Shown here: positions 39,847 through 49,218 of the stretch, in pieces
Numbering within the stretch: position 1 is the stretch's first letter
Layout of the letters: each line of letters begins with the position of its first letter
NCBI RefSeq assembly: GCF_003313465.1
Contig: NZ_KZ845668.1
Span: 152,206-216,205 of the forward strand
DNA length: 64,000 nt
DNA from: Thermoflavimicrobium daqui
GTDB lineage: Bacteria > Bacillota > Bacilli > Thermoactinomycetales > Thermoactinomycetaceae
Direction of reading: 5' to 3'
Position numbers and translations under genes: made by a program
The notes under the pieces: model-generated
The model's input: only the letters and a program-made list of their open reading frames with translations
Told to the model about the DNA's origin: nothing
The model's database searches: none

Positions 39847-40203
39847 TTATTGCGTATTAAAAAAATCTTCTGCCTTTTCTTTGTGTGTATCTGTTACATT
39901 GGAAGCGATTGCTGTAATTGCAGCTGTAATAATTGCAGCATCATCAGTTAGACCCAATCCAAGCAATACATCAGGAATTGTATCAACTGGAGTAATAAAA
40001 TAAGCCAATGCACTAAAAGCAATCCCTTTAGCATAAAGTGGTGTTTTTGAATCAATCGCGCAATAATACATGGAAACAGCATCTTTTGTAAAAGGGACTT
40101 TTCCAGCGAATTTTTTTAGTTTCCACCAAAAATCTTTTTTAACCAGCCTTTCGTTTTCTTTACTAATCTCCAATTGCTCTTCTGATAAGTTTTCCTTTTC
40201 CAA
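39847..40203 (-). CDS. DUF1232/YkvA-family membrane protein
   Basis: 118 residues. The central segment YAKGIAFSALAYFITPVDTIPDVLLGLGLTDD (short form: ALAYFITPVDTIPD) is the DUF1232 signature, with two membrane helices around it and polar ends. Stand-alone gene. Function of the family is unknown. ATG at 40203 behind a GGAGG site. Confidence 0.85.
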   Translation of the reverse strand: MEKENLSEEQLEISKENERLVKKDFWWKLKKFAGKVPFTKDAVSMYYCAIDSKTPLYAKGIAFSALAYFITPVDTIPDVLLGLGLTDDAAIITAAITAIASNVTDTHKEKAEDFFNTQ

Positions 40204-40508
40204 AATTATCCTCCCTTATCACAGAATATTTATCGAATTTAATCTCTCTTATATTTAATCTGAATAGTATATAAAATTCATAGTGTGATATAAAGACTAA
40301 TTATTACTCCTCTAAATAAGACTTCCATCAATTTAAGTATATCATCGACTGTTTTTATCTCCTAGCGTTTTGAGATCATTGTATTCTTATAAATACCAAA
40401 AGGTTGGGAAATGTTAAGTTAGAGCTTTATTTGGCTAGATTTAATTGTTAAAGATCAAGTACAGTAAATTTCGTCCAAAAATATTTCGTGAACAAAAAAA
40501 TATATATG
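40204..40508. other. AT-rich intergenic region upstream of the MarR operon
   Basis: About 300 bp, no gene seen. Very AT-rich. It leads into the marR-type promoter at 40509. Confidence 0.5.
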
Positions 40509-40557
40509 TTGACAATTGGTGAACCGAACATTATTATTTATATAGTTCGCATGCGAA
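40509..40557 (+). promoter_or_regulatory. Promoter and palindromic operator of the MarR-efflux operon
   Basis: -35 TTGACA (40509-40514), 17-bp spacer, -10 TATTAT (40532-40537). The perfect 12-bp palindrome TTCGCATGCGAA (40546-40557) sits on the expected start site, so autorepression by the MarR protein is likely. Confidence 0.7.
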
Positions 40558-40593
40558 ATATTTATATGATAATTATCCGGGCGGTGAATTAAG

Positions 40594-41046
40594 TTGCAAG
40601 ATCAACAAATGAGTCATCTTATATCTTTATTTAAGCAGGTTGTTAAGCAATTTCACCTTATTATTCGTGAAGAGCTTAAAGGATTTAATATCACTGTACC
40701 GCAAATACAAGTTCTTCGTGTTCTTAAAGAAGATGGTCCACAATCATTAGTTGAGCTTAGTAAAAAATTGGAATCCTCTACAAGTTCATTAAGTGGCATT
40801 GTAGATCGCTTGGAAAAAGAGGGATTAGTTATACGTCAGAGAGATCAAAAGGATCGACGTGTGGTGTGGATTAGTCTGACAGAAAAATGTGAAGAGCAAT
40901 TTAAAAAATTCCCTATTACACAGGCTCAGTATATCCGAAAGTATTTAGAAAAAATGAACCCGGCTGATGTAGAAATTTTGATCGAAAAGCTAGAAAAATT
41001 TGTAGAAGTACTCAAAGAAGATTTTATAGAGAAGGAGAAAGAATAA
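40594..41046 (+). CDS. MarR-family transcriptional regulator
   Basis: 150 residues, TTG start at 40594 behind GGGCGGTG (ATG at 40609 is an alternative). The winged helix-turn-helix is clear: SLVELSKKLESSTSSLSGIVDRLEKEGL in pieces, with the wing RQRDQKDRRVVWISLT. It is first gene of an operon with two membrane-fusion-type proteins and an MFS exporter; the adaptor gene starts directly after its stop codon. It probably represses the operon and is released by a toxic compound. Confidence 0.92.
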   Translation: MQDQQMSHLISLFKQVVKQFHLIIREELKGFNITVPQIQVLRVLKEDGPQSLVELSKKLESSTSSLSGIVDRLEKEGLVIRQRDQKDRRVVWISLTEKCEEQFKKFPITQAQYIRKYLEKMNPADVEILIEKLEKFVEVLKEDFIEKEKE

Positions 41047-41715
41047 ATGAGGCGATGGATTATTAGTGTAATTGCAGCGATTATACTACTGGTAGCTGTT
41101 GGAGGTGGAGTATATTACTATAACCAACAATCCCAGTTTGTAACAACAGATAATGCACAAGTTAAAGTGGATATGGTTCCTATCACTGCACAAGCTATCG
41201 GTAAATTAAAAGAATGGCCTGTACATTTAGGAGATAAAGTCGAGAAAGATGGTGTACTTGGTACAGAAGAGATACGGGCAACATCCATACCTGGACAACT
41301 CCCTGAAGTGACAGATATCCCACAGATCAAGGATATTATTTCTCCTATTTCAGGGGTAGTCTTACAAACAAATGTACTTCCAGGACAAATAGTGACACCT
41401 GGCACCCCCATTGCTATGGTAGCGGACCTATCGCAGGCTTATGTTATAGCTTATATTGATGAAAATGAAATAGACGATATTTCTTTAAATAAAGATGTGG
41501 ATATTATGTTAGATGCCTATCCAGATCAAACTTTCAAAGGCAAAGTATCAGAAATAGGAAAAACAGCAGGAAATGCACTAGCGGGAAGTGGTCTTATTAC
41601 AAATAAACAAGATAAAAAAGAAGTGCAACGTGTTCCTGTAAAAATTACCTTTGATGATTTTGACGGAGAGCAAATAAAGGTCGGCTTAAATGCAACAGTA
41701 AAAATTCATAAGTAA
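41047..41715 (+). CDS. EmrA/HlyD-type periplasmic-adaptor-like protein 1
   Basis: 222 residues. One N-terminal membrane span (about 4-25), then two lipoyl/barrel-sandwich halves (TDNAQVKVDMVPI and ISPISGVVLQTNVLPGQIV) and a beta-barrel (VDIMLDAYPDQTFKGKV). It lacks the long coiled-coil hairpin of Gram-negative EmrA, as is usual for short Gram-positive versions. The ATG starts one base after the MarR stop region. The next gene is a diverged copy, and an MFS exporter follows. Confidence 0.88.
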   Translation: MRRWIISVIAAIILLVAVGGGVYYYNQQSQFVTTDNAQVKVDMVPITAQAIGKLKEWPVHLGDKVEKDGVLGTEEIRATSIPGQLPEVTDIPQIKDIISPISGVVLQTNVLPGQIVTPGTPIAMVADLSQAYVIAYIDENEIDDISLNKDVDIMLDAYPDQTFKGKVSEIGKTAGNALAGSGLITNKQDKKEVQRVPVKITFDDFDGEQIKVGLNATVKIHK

Positions 41716-41834
41716 GAAAGACTGTTGTATTCATTATAAAAATAAAGATGATACCTGAAGTGCAAAATCCATTTAAAATAATAAGTAGCTTATTTTTCAA
41801 AAGTTATGTGCTAAGAAATAGAGGAGGTTGAACT

Positions 41835-42473
41835 ATGAAAACGGGGCGTCTGATTTTATTGAATTCCATTATTTTCCTCATAATTGTTGCACTTGGAATC
41901 GGAGGATATTATTACTATTTTAATCAAACGAATTACATTTCGACTGATGATGCTAAAGTATCTGGAGATATTATAAGTGTCGCTAGTGAAAGTGCAGGAA
42001 AACTAAGCGATTGGAAAGGGAAAAGTGGGACTACCTTTAAGCAAGGCGATGTAGTTGGCAAAGTTACAGTAGCTGGTGGGCAAACTATGGATATAACAGC
42101 TCCAATTGAAGGTACTATTATCCAAACGAAAACAGTAGATGGCCAAATGGTTTCACCAGGTCAATCTTTAGCACAAATGGTAAATACTAAAAGCCTATAT
42201 ATTTCAGCAAATATTGATGAAACTGAGATTAAAGATGTAAGTAAAGGACAAGAAGTAGATATTGTGGTGGATGCTTATCCAGACACAAAAATTAAAGGAA
42301 AAGTATCACAAATCGGATTAACGACAAATGCTACCTTTTCATTATTACCACCACAAAATGCAAGTGGGGAATATACAAAAGAAATACAAAGAATTCCTGT
42401 GAAAATTGAAATGGATCATTATCCGAATGGGCTTGTACCCGGAATGAATGTTACCATTAAAATCCATAAATAA
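41835..42473 (+). CDS. EmrA/HlyD-type adaptor-like protein 2
   Basis: 212 residues, paralogue of the preceding protein. N-terminal membrane span (about 8-28), STDDAKVSGDIISVAS, ITAPIEGTIIQTKTVDGQMV and VDIVVDAYPDTKIKGKV. ATG after GAGGAGG. The two adaptors and one MFS exporter in a row suggest that the pair works as a heteromeric extension of the exporter; this is inference. Confidence 0.88.
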   Translation: MKTGRLILLNSIIFLIIVALGIGGYYYYFNQTNYISTDDAKVSGDIISVASESAGKLSDWKGKSGTTFKQGDVVGKVTVAGGQTMDITAPIEGTIIQTKTVDGQMVSPGQSLAQMVNTKSLYISANIDETEIKDVSKGQEVDIVVDAYPDTKIKGKVSQIGLTTNATFSLLPPQNASGEYTKEIQRIPVKIEMDHYPNGLVPGMNVTIKIHK

Positions 42474-42506
42474 AATAGTCAAGTTTTATGAAAGGAGGCG
42501 TTATGG

Positions 42507-44159
42507 ATGGCAGATACGACTGCCGAAGCTACTTCATCATTTAATGAAAACATGAAGAAACAGCTACCACTTATTCTAATCCTAATGCTAGGTGTATTTA
42601 TTTCGGTTTTGAACCAAACACTATTGAATGTAGCGATTCCTCATCTAATTAATGATTTTAATGTCGAGACGACAACTGCTCAGTGGCTACTAACAGGTTA
42701 TATGTTGGTCAATGGAATCCTAATTCCACTGTCGGCTTATTTAATTGAACGAATGGGTGCACGGAAGCTATTTATTTTAGCGATGGTATGTTTTACAGGT
42801 GGTTCTCTCCTTTGTGGGATTGCCCCTAGTTTCTCCATCATGTTAATTGGGCGTCTAATCCAAGCTATTGGTGCTGGTGTTTTGATGCCACTCGTTATGA
42901 CCATTATCTTGTCTATATTCCCTCCAGAATCTCGCGGGAAAGGAATGGGGATTTTCGGATTGGGGATTATGTTCGCTCCAGCAATCGGTCCAACTTTATC
43001 AGGTTGGGTGATCGAACATTATAGTTGGCGGGTTCTGTTTTATGGTATGGTACCACTTGGGCTAATTATCCTGATTTTATCTTTCTTCTTGCTGAAAGAT
43101 GTTAAAGAAACCCGGAAAGTACCTTTTAGCTATCTTGATGCAATTATGTCTACACTCGGCTTTGGTCTTTTACTCTATGGAGTAAGTGAAGCAGGATCAA
43201 GAGGCTGGTCAGATAACCTTGTTCTAGCATGTATCGTGCTAGGAGTGCTATTTATAGTTGCTTTTGTGATTCGACAAATTCGATCGAGTTATCCTATGCT
43301 TAACTTCCAAGTCTTTAAGTACGATATGTTTTCATTAAGTAGCTTGATTAATATTGTTCTAACCATTGCAATGTTTTCAGGGATGTTTCTCCTACCTATT
43401 TATTTGCAAAACTTACGTGGCTTTTCTCCATTCGAATCGGGATTATTAATGCTACCTGGTGCGATTATTATGGGGATTATGTCACCTATTTCCGGATCAT
43501 TATTTGATAAAATTGGTCCACGTCCTTTATGTGTTGTTGGGATGTTGATAACAACAGTTACAACATATGAATTTACCCAGTTGACTCTTCAAACAAGCTA
43601 TACAACAATCTTAATCCTTTACATGGTACGTTCATTTGGGATGTCTCTGCTGATGATGGCTGTGATGACAGCCGGGATGAACCAGCTTCCAAGAGAGATG
43701 AATAGTCACGGAACAGCTATGGCTAATACGACACGGCAAATCGCAGGATCATTGGGAATTAGTATCTTTACGACTATCTTTAGCACACGTACCCAATTTC
43801 ACTTTAGCAAGATTAGTGAAGGTACGAATATGATGGATCCCACATTTAGCCAGACATTTCAGTCTACGGCAAATCAACTTGCCCATTCACAAGGGATACC
43901 GATTGAGCAAGCGAACCAAATGTTAACAACCATGTTATCTGGGCAAGCTTATCAACAAGCAGCCGTAACAGGTATTAATGATGCCTTTATTTGGGCGACT
44001 GTGATTTCTGCAATTGCTCTGGTGCTCAGTTTCTTTATACGTGATGTACGGAAAGATCAAAAGAAATCAAGGCAGGTAGACAAAGAAGAAGAAACTGGAA
44101 ATATCGAGCAAAAGACAGATCCGATTGTAGGAAATCAAGAAGCAGCAGCATCTGTATAA
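42507..44159 (+). CDS. DHA2-family MFS multidrug exporter (EmrB/QacA type)
   Basis: 550 residues with about 14 predicted membrane spans. Antiporter motifs: LNQTLLNVAIPHL in helix 1, WLLTGYMLVNGI, motif A-like LIERMGARKLF and motif C-like GPTLSGWVIEHYSWR. The ATG at 42507 lies behind AAAGGAGG. Last gene of the marR-emrA-emrA operon and closed by a terminator. The proton-driven drug-efflux role follows from the family. Substrates unknown; LmrB-like proteins are the nearest named group I recognise. Confidence 0.92.
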   Translation: MADTTAEATSSFNENMKKQLPLILILMLGVFISVLNQTLLNVAIPHLINDFNVETTTAQWLLTGYMLVNGILIPLSAYLIERMGARKLFILAMVCFTGGSLLCGIAPSFSIMLIGRLIQAIGAGVLMPLVMTIILSIFPPESRGKGMGIFGLGIMFAPAIGPTLSGWVIEHYSWRVLFYGMVPLGLIILILSFFLLKDVKETRKVPFSYLDAIMSTLGFGLLLYGVSEAGSRGWSDNLVLACIVLGVLFIVAFVIRQIRSSYPMLNFQVFKYDMFSLSSLINIVLTIAMFSGMFLLPIYLQNLRGFSPFESGLLMLPGAIIMGIMSPISGSLFDKIGPRPLCVVGMLITTVTTYEFTQLTLQTSYTTILILYMVRSFGMSLLMMAVMTAGMNQLPREMNSHGTAMANTTRQIAGSLGISIFTTIFSTRTQFHFSKISEGTNMMDPTFSQTFQSTANQLAHSQGIPIEQANQMLTTMLSGQAYQQAAVTGINDAFIWATVISAIALVLSFFIRDVRKDQKKSRQVDKEEETGNIEQKTDPIVGNQEAAASV

Positions 44160-44191
44160 AAATTATCAAATAAATTTGGATATCGTTTTGT

Positions 44192-44228
44192 AACAGTAGT
44201 CGAATTGCATCGACTGCTGTTTTTTTTA
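44192..44228 (+). terminator. Terminator after the MFS exporter
   Basis: Stem AACAGTAGTCGA/TCGACTGCTGTT (44192-44203 and 44210-44221, one G-U) followed by eight T. Confidence 0.9.
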
Positions 44229-44319
44229 CACTTTCATAGATAAGAAATGAAGGTTCTAGTAAAATAAAATTGATTATTTTATCTCAGCAGCGATCGATTT
44301 TTTTGGGGGAGTTGATGAA

Positions 44320-45192
44320 TTGGATACGATTACACACGGGCTGATCGGATATACACTTTATAAATCTGTCAAAAAAGAGGACATGCCCGTATCTATGCAG
44401 CGTGGATTGTTAGTTACAGCACTCATTGGAAGTCAAATTCCCGACATTGATGTTGTTGTTAAATTTACCGAAATCGGTCAGGTCATGGAACAGATGTGGC
44501 ATCGTGGACTTACTCACTCTGTTTTTTTAGTGCCTTTTTGGGCTTTACTGATTTTCGGCTTAGTTGTATGGTTATTTAAAGTAAAAGATCGCCGGATTTT
44601 TTATACAGCTCTAACAGCAGTGTTTGTCCATGATACGATCGATTTGTTTAATGCATGGGGAACAGGCTATTTAGAACCGTTTTCATCTACGCGAATTACC
44701 ATTGGTTCGATTCCGATTGTCGATGGTGTTTTTTGGGTTGTATTTATCACTGGCTTATTAATTACGCGATATAAGAAGTCCTTAGCTGCACATGTTGTAT
44801 TTCGTTGGGTTGCTATTGTGATGTTGGCTCATGTAGGGTTGCAAACAGCCCAAGGATTATGGCTTGAACATCAAGTAAAAAAGGAGTATGAACAGGCCGA
44901 GTTAGCAGCAACTTTTGTTCCAGGACAGTTTCAGGTGATTGGCAAAAAAGGAGAGAAAGTAGATATTTATCATGGCTCCATTTTTACCTCGCTGACTAAG
45001 AAAATCTCCCTTGTTTCGAAAGAAAAGAGTGATTTAACACCACTATTAAAGAAAAACCCACGTGCTCATGTTCTAATAAAGTGGTCTCCATTTGTAGTCA
45101 TCGTTGATGATTCAAAACGGCTCGGAATTTTCGATCCTCGTTTCTACAAAAATGGGCAATCATTTTTAAGTGAGTATATTAATAAAAATTGA
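44320..45192 (+). CDS. Membrane-bound metal-dependent hydrolase (YdjM/YfhP family)
   Basis: 290 residues, TTG start at 44320 behind GGGGGAG. Starts MDTITHGLIGYTLY. The family's metal-binding residues are seen in DTITH, SQIPDIDV and WHRGLTHS. Four to five membrane spans, then a soluble C-terminal part of about 100 residues. In B. subtilis the relative YfhP is a putative membrane hydrolase of unknown substrate. Upstream gene is separated by a terminator. The TetR gene follows. Confidence 0.85.
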   Translation: MDTITHGLIGYTLYKSVKKEDMPVSMQRGLLVTALIGSQIPDIDVVVKFTEIGQVMEQMWHRGLTHSVFLVPFWALLIFGLVVWLFKVKDRRIFYTALTAVFVHDTIDLFNAWGTGYLEPFSSTRITIGSIPIVDGVFWVVFITGLLITRYKKSLAAHVVFRWVAIVMLAHVGLQTAQGLWLEHQVKKEYEQAELAATFVPGQFQVIGKKGEKVDIYHGSIFTSLTKKISLVSKEKSDLTPLLKKNPRAHVLIKWSPFVVIVDDSKRLGIFDPRFYKNGQSFLSEYINKN

Positions 45193-45319
45193 CAGATACC
45201 ATACACAATTAAATAGAATCATGCTTATCATGGACCTATTTGAAGATGGTCATCAACTATTCATGAAGAATAGTAAATATGTGAGTGGATTTCGGGTGAC
45301 ATGCTGGAGGATGAACAAG

Positions 45320-45922
45320 ATGCGTCATGAAAAAGTAGATATTATTTTTCAAGCTGCCGTGCAAGTGTTTGCAGAAAGTGGATTTGATCAAGCTAAAATG
45401 GATGACATAGCCAATGTTGCAGGAGTAGCAAAAGGAACGATTTATTATCATTTTAAAAGTAAAGAGGAACTATTTTCTGCCTTGATGGATGAGGGGATTG
45501 AGAGTTTAATTGACTGTGTCAAACGAAATGTCTCTTTATATTCTAATCCGATTGAACGTTTAAATGCACTAATCCATGCGCAAATTCAGTTTTTTATCGA
45601 AAATCAGAAGCTAGCAAAATTATTATTAAGTGAGGTATTTGGAACCAAAGAGAGGCAACAACTATTTCGGAAAAGAATCCGTGAGTATATGCAGCTAATC
45701 GAACAGATTTTACAAGATGGTAAGGAGTCAGGGGAATTATCTGTGATTCATTCCCATGAATTAGCTAGTGCGATCTTTGGAGCGGCAAGTATTTTGGTCT
45801 TGCATAAGATTTACAGTTTTGAAGGAAAAGAACTAGAAATAGAGGATGATTCTGTGACGGTGATGGTTGAAACAGTTAGGCATTTACTTTTTAACAGTTT
45901 AATGAACAGCAATCAAAATTAA
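45320..45922 (+). CDS. TetR-family regulator (YhgD-like)
   Basis: 200 residues from the ATG at 45320 with TGGAGG nine bases upstream; the frame extends back into the previous gene but without support. HTH: MDDIANVAGVAKGTIYYHF. The C-terminal ligand domain is all-helical. The next gene encodes a YhgE/Pip protein and a TetR-type palindrome lies in its promoter, reproducing the yhgD-yhgE arrangement of Bacillus. Repression of the YhgE gene is the likely role. Confidence 0.9.
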   Translation: MRHEKVDIIFQAAVQVFAESGFDQAKMDDIANVAGVAKGTIYYHFKSKEELFSALMDEGIESLIDCVKRNVSLYSNPIERLNALIHAQIQFFIENQKLAKLLLSEVFGTKERQQLFRKRIREYMQLIEQILQDGKESGELSVIHSHELASAIFGAASILVLHKIYSFEGKELEIEDDSVTVMVETVRHLLFNSLMNSNQN

Positions 45923-45932
45923 GGGGAAATGG

Positions 45933-45980
45933 TTTACCAATCCCCCTTAATTAAAGTATAATTTGACTGACCAGTCAGTT
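45933..45980 (+). promoter_or_regulatory. Promoter and TetR-type operator of the yhgE-like gene
   Basis: -35 TTTACC (45933-45938), 18-bp spacer, -10 TATAAT (45957-45962). Immediately downstream, ACTGAC-CA-GTCAGT (45966-45979) is a typical TetR-family inverted repeat covering the start point. A stem AATTAAGGGG/CCCCTTAATT (about 45917-45926 and 45943-45952) around the -35 may terminate the tetR transcript. Confidence 0.75.
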
Positions 45981-46003
45981 TTCTGATTGTGGAGGGGAAG
46001 ATT

Positions 46004-48094
46004 ATGAAAACAAAATGGCAGCAAATTCGAACCTTATTAGGTTTAGACCATTTTCAACGATTGTGGCAGATTAAACCACTTCGTTTATCCTTATTAGGAA
46101 TTCTATTGATCCCAGTGATGTATAGCTTTATTTATTTAGCCGCATTTTATGATCCGAATGAAAATCTAAAATATCTACCTGTTGCTGTAGTGAACGAGGA
46201 TCATCCCGTAATGAAAGATGGAGAGAAAATTCAGATTGGTAATGACCTTGTGCAAAATCTACGAGAAAATTCTAAGTTGAAGTGGGAGTTTATGTCACGG
46301 GCAGACATGCAAAAAGGATTCAAGGAAGGAAAATATTATTTAGGAATCGTGATTCCCCATAATCTTTCAGCATTAGCAACAACGGTGGATAGCCCAAAAC
46401 CTTTAAAAGGACAACTAAAGTATTATTTTGATAAAAGTTATAATTACTTGGCAGGAAGTAGTATTGGCGATGCCATGATCAAAGATGTCGAAAAAAACCT
46501 AGATAAAGAGCTAACGAATGCTTTTGTGGACAAGATTTTTGTCCAAATGAAAGATTCGACAAAGGATTTAGAAAAGGCAGCAGACGGAGCCAATAAGCTA
46601 GCAGATGGTACAAAAGAAGCAAAAAAAGGAAGCAAGCAACTAGCAGATGGCTTGGAAAAAGCCAAAGGAGCAACTGACCAACTAGAAGACGGGAATAAGC
46701 AAATTTATAATGGTCTTGGGGAATTAGCTCCTGGTGCTGAGAAGGTAGCAGGTGGCGTAAGTCAGATTGAAAAGAAAGCTCTTGAAATGCAAAAGATTGC
46801 TCATGATATCAATGACGCTATTCAAAAGCTAACCAAGAATCCCCCGATTCCCCAATTACCATCACAAAAGACAAATCAGCCTGCATCTCAACCCACAAAT
46901 GGGACTCCATCTGACAAACTGATAGATGCTAAAGATAAAGCCAAGAATTTGAAAAAGCAATATCAAGATCTCATTTCAGGAAAACCTGAATTACAAAACG
47001 ACCCAGCTGCCAAATCGGTATTAGAAAATATTGAGCAAATTATTCAGTCAAATGATGCAGCTGCACTAGAAATTTCTAAGATAAAAGATAAGGTTCCATC
47101 TTCTCCTGTGGATACAAAAAGTATTCAAGATGCTTTAAATAAAATTTCAAAAACAGCGAACGACAAAACTGCAGAGATTGATAAAAATGTGAATGATATA
47201 AAGAAATTAAGTAAAGGAGCGGATCAAGTAGCTGATGGGGCCAATAAGCTCTATAAAGGCTCCCAAAAAGTTTATCAAGGTCAAAAAGAGTTAAACAAAG
47301 GGATGGGCGATTTAAAAGATGGAGCTGGAAAACTGGATGATGGGTTAAAAGAAATCAATGATGGACAAAAAGAATTGGCTAAAGGGTTAACAGATGGAGT
47401 TAATGAAGCTAACCAGAAGTTACAAGGAGCGAATGCAAAAGGAAAGGTGATCTCTGATCCTGTTGATGTAGAACGTACAGACTTACATCCAGTTCCAAAC
47501 TATGCAACGGGTTTTGCTCCTTATTTTATTTCCTTATCCATGTGGGTAGGAGCTATGCTTTTATTTACTATATTAGATTTGGAAAAAGCATCGAGGAAAT
47601 TAGGAGGAAGACCACTTTCATTATGGGTAATTGGCGTGGTTGGTGTAGCACAGGTTTTGATCTGTATTTTTGCCTTAACCTGGGGACTAGATATTAAAGC
47701 TAAACTACCTGTTTGGTTATATCTGTTTACATTTATCGTGTCCTTTACCTTCATAGCTATTAATCAGATGCTAGCAGATCTACTGGGGAATGTAGGGCGT
47801 TTCTTAGCCATTTTGATTCTAATGTTCCAATTAACTTCAACAGGAGGAACTTACCCTACACAGTTAATTCCAGACTTTTATCAAGCACTTACTCCATATC
47901 TACCGATGACCTATTCGATCCATGGACTTCGGATGATTATCTCCAATGGAGATGTAAGTTCGATGCTACAGGATATATATATCTTACTAAGCTACTTCTT
48001 TGGAACTTTTGTAGTGACTCGTATTTATAAAATGTGGATCAAACCAAATATAAAAGGTTATTTTATAAAAAGACTTCAACATAAAAGTGCATAA
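46004..48094 (+). CDS. yhgE: YhgE/Pip-family membrane protein
   Basis: 696 residues from the ATG at 46004 behind GGAGGGG. One N-terminal membrane span (LGILLIPVMYSFIYLAAF) is followed by about 480 external residues, mostly helical. These have the repeated pattern DGxxxLxxG (for example ADGANKLADGTKEAKKGSKQ and QVADGANKLYKGSQK). About five or six spans follow at the C-terminus, related to ABC-2-type membrane domains. The family includes the phage-infection protein Pip of Lactococcus; linked to envelope stress and secretion. Probable repression by the adjacent TetR. Confidence 0.9.
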   Translation: MKTKWQQIRTLLGLDHFQRLWQIKPLRLSLLGILLIPVMYSFIYLAAFYDPNENLKYLPVAVVNEDHPVMKDGEKIQIGNDLVQNLRENSKLKWEFMSRADMQKGFKEGKYYLGIVIPHNLSALATTVDSPKPLKGQLKYYFDKSYNYLAGSSIGDAMIKDVEKNLDKELTNAFVDKIFVQMKDSTKDLEKAADGANKLADGTKEAKKGSKQLADGLEKAKGATDQLEDGNKQIYNGLGELAPGAEKVAGGVSQIEKKALEMQKIAHDINDAIQKLTKNPPIPQLPSQKTNQPASQPTNGTPSDKLIDAKDKAKNLKKQYQDLISGKPELQNDPAAKSVLENIEQIIQSNDAAALEISKIKDKVPSSPVDTKSIQDALNKISKTANDKTAEIDKNVNDIKKLSKGADQVADGANKLYKGSQKVYQGQKELNKGMGDLKDGAGKLDDGLKEINDGQKELAKGLTDGVNEANQKLQGANAKGKVISDPVDVERTDLHPVPNYATGFAPYFISLSMWVGAMLLFTILDLEKASRKLGGRPLSLWVIGVVGVAQVLICIFALTWGLDIKAKLPVWLYLFTFIVSFTFIAINQMLADLLGNVGRFLAILILMFQLTSTGGTYPTQLIPDFYQALTPYLPMTYSIHGLRMIISNGDVSSMLQDIYILLSYFFGTFVVTRIYKMWIKPNIKGYFIKRLQHKSA

Positions 48095-48126
48095 AAAAGA
48101 ATATATGTAGAAAATAATAGTATCAC

Positions 48127-48164
48127 ATCAGTTTCCTCATAAAGGAAACTGATTTCTTTTTATT
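48127..48164 (+). terminator. Terminator after yhgE
   Basis: Stem ATCAGTTTCCT/AGGAAACTGAT (48127-48137 and 48143-48153) followed by TTCTTTTT. Confidence 0.9.
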
Positions 48165-48211
48165 AAAACGGAATAATTACGATTTACATAAATAAAAACC
48201 TATTATATAAT
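48165..48211 (+). promoter_or_regulatory. znu operon promoter with Zur box
   Basis: AAAACGGAATAATTACGATTTA (shown as AAAACGGAATA + ATTACGATTTA; 48165-48186) resembles the Bacillus Zur operator, with the right half-site perfect. It overlaps the -35 TTTACA (48183-48188), which is 17 bp from the -10 TATAAT (48206-48211). Zinc repression by the Zur gene in this operon is expected. Confidence 0.75.
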
Positions 48212-48261
48212 AATAATGTCTAAAGAGGATAACGGACTCATTTCAATTTGGAGGTATTTTC

Positions 48262-49218
48262 ATGTCTAGTAGAGTAAGGAATATATTTGTATTGTTTTTG
48301 ATCGCTTTATTTAGTTTGACAGGCTGTGGAACTAGTAACCCTAGTGCTTCTAAATCAAATGGTAAACTAAAAGTTTATGTCAGCTTATATCCACTAGAAG
48401 ATTTTGCTAAAAAAATAGGTGGAGAATATGTTCAAGTAACAAACTTAGTTCCTCCTGGTGTAGAACCACATGATTTTGAATTAACTGCGAAAGATATAGC
48501 AAAACTTCATGAAGCGAATGTGTTTATTTATCAAGGGGCAGGATTTGAAAATATTAAAAAGGTGAGTGAATCCTTAAATAAAGGTAAAACAGTGGTTATC
48601 GATGCAGCCACAGGGATCCCCTTGTTAAAAGGTACGGAAGCGCATGGACATGACCATGACCATGCAGAGCATGATCATCATCATGATTCAGTAGACCCGC
48701 ATATTTGGTTAGACCCGCAATACGCCAAAAAAGAAGCTCAAAATATTCGTGATGCCTTTATTAAAGCAGACCAAAAACATCGAGCAGAATACGAAAAAAA
48801 CTATCAAGAGTTAGCTAAAAAACTAGATCAATTAGATCAAGAATATCGTGAAATAACTAAGCTTGCAAAACAGAAGAAATTTGTGACTTCACATGCTGCC
48901 TTTGGTTATTTAGCAAAACGATATGAGCTTACACAAATACCCATTACAGGAATTTCTCCTACGCAGGAGCCGAGTCCACAAGAACTAAAAGAAATCATTG
49001 AGACGATTCAACATCATCAAGTAAAATATATCCTGTTTGAAACATTGGTTACTGGAAAAGTAGCTGAAACCGTACAGCGAGAGGTAAAAGCAGAATCACT
49101 CACTCTGAATCCTTTGGAAGGGCTAACCCGAGAAGAGATTGCGCAAAAAGCGGATTATTTTTCGGTTATGAGAAAGAATAAAGAAAATCTAGCTAAAGCT
49201 TTAGAGGTTCAACCATGA
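48262..49218 (+). CDS. znuA: Zinc ABC transporter substrate-binding lipoprotein
   Basis: 318 residues. Lipoprotein signal with lipobox LTGC (Cys at about 22). Cluster A-I metal-binding fold: VSLYPLEDFAKKIGG, PPGVEPHDFELT (first His ligand), a His/Asp-rich loop (HGHDHDHAEHDHHHD, about 132-146), DPHIWLDP (second ligand) and SHAAFGYLAKRY (third). The His-rich loop marks zinc rather than manganese uptake. ATG after GGAGG. It overlaps the ATPase gene by four bases. Confidence 0.94.
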   Translation: MSSRVRNIFVLFLIALFSLTGCGTSNPSASKSNGKLKVYVSLYPLEDFAKKIGGEYVQVTNLVPPGVEPHDFELTAKDIAKLHEANVFIYQGAGFENIKKVSESLNKGKTVVIDAATGIPLLKGTEAHGHDHDHAEHDHHHDSVDPHIWLDPQYAKKEAQNIRDAFIKADQKHRAEYEKNYQELAKKLDQLDQEYREITKLAKQKKFVTSHAAFGYLAKRYELTQIPITGISPTQEPSPQELKEIIETIQHHQVKYILFETLVTGKVAETVQREVKAESLTLNPLEGLTREEIAQKADYFSVMRKNKENLAKALEVQP

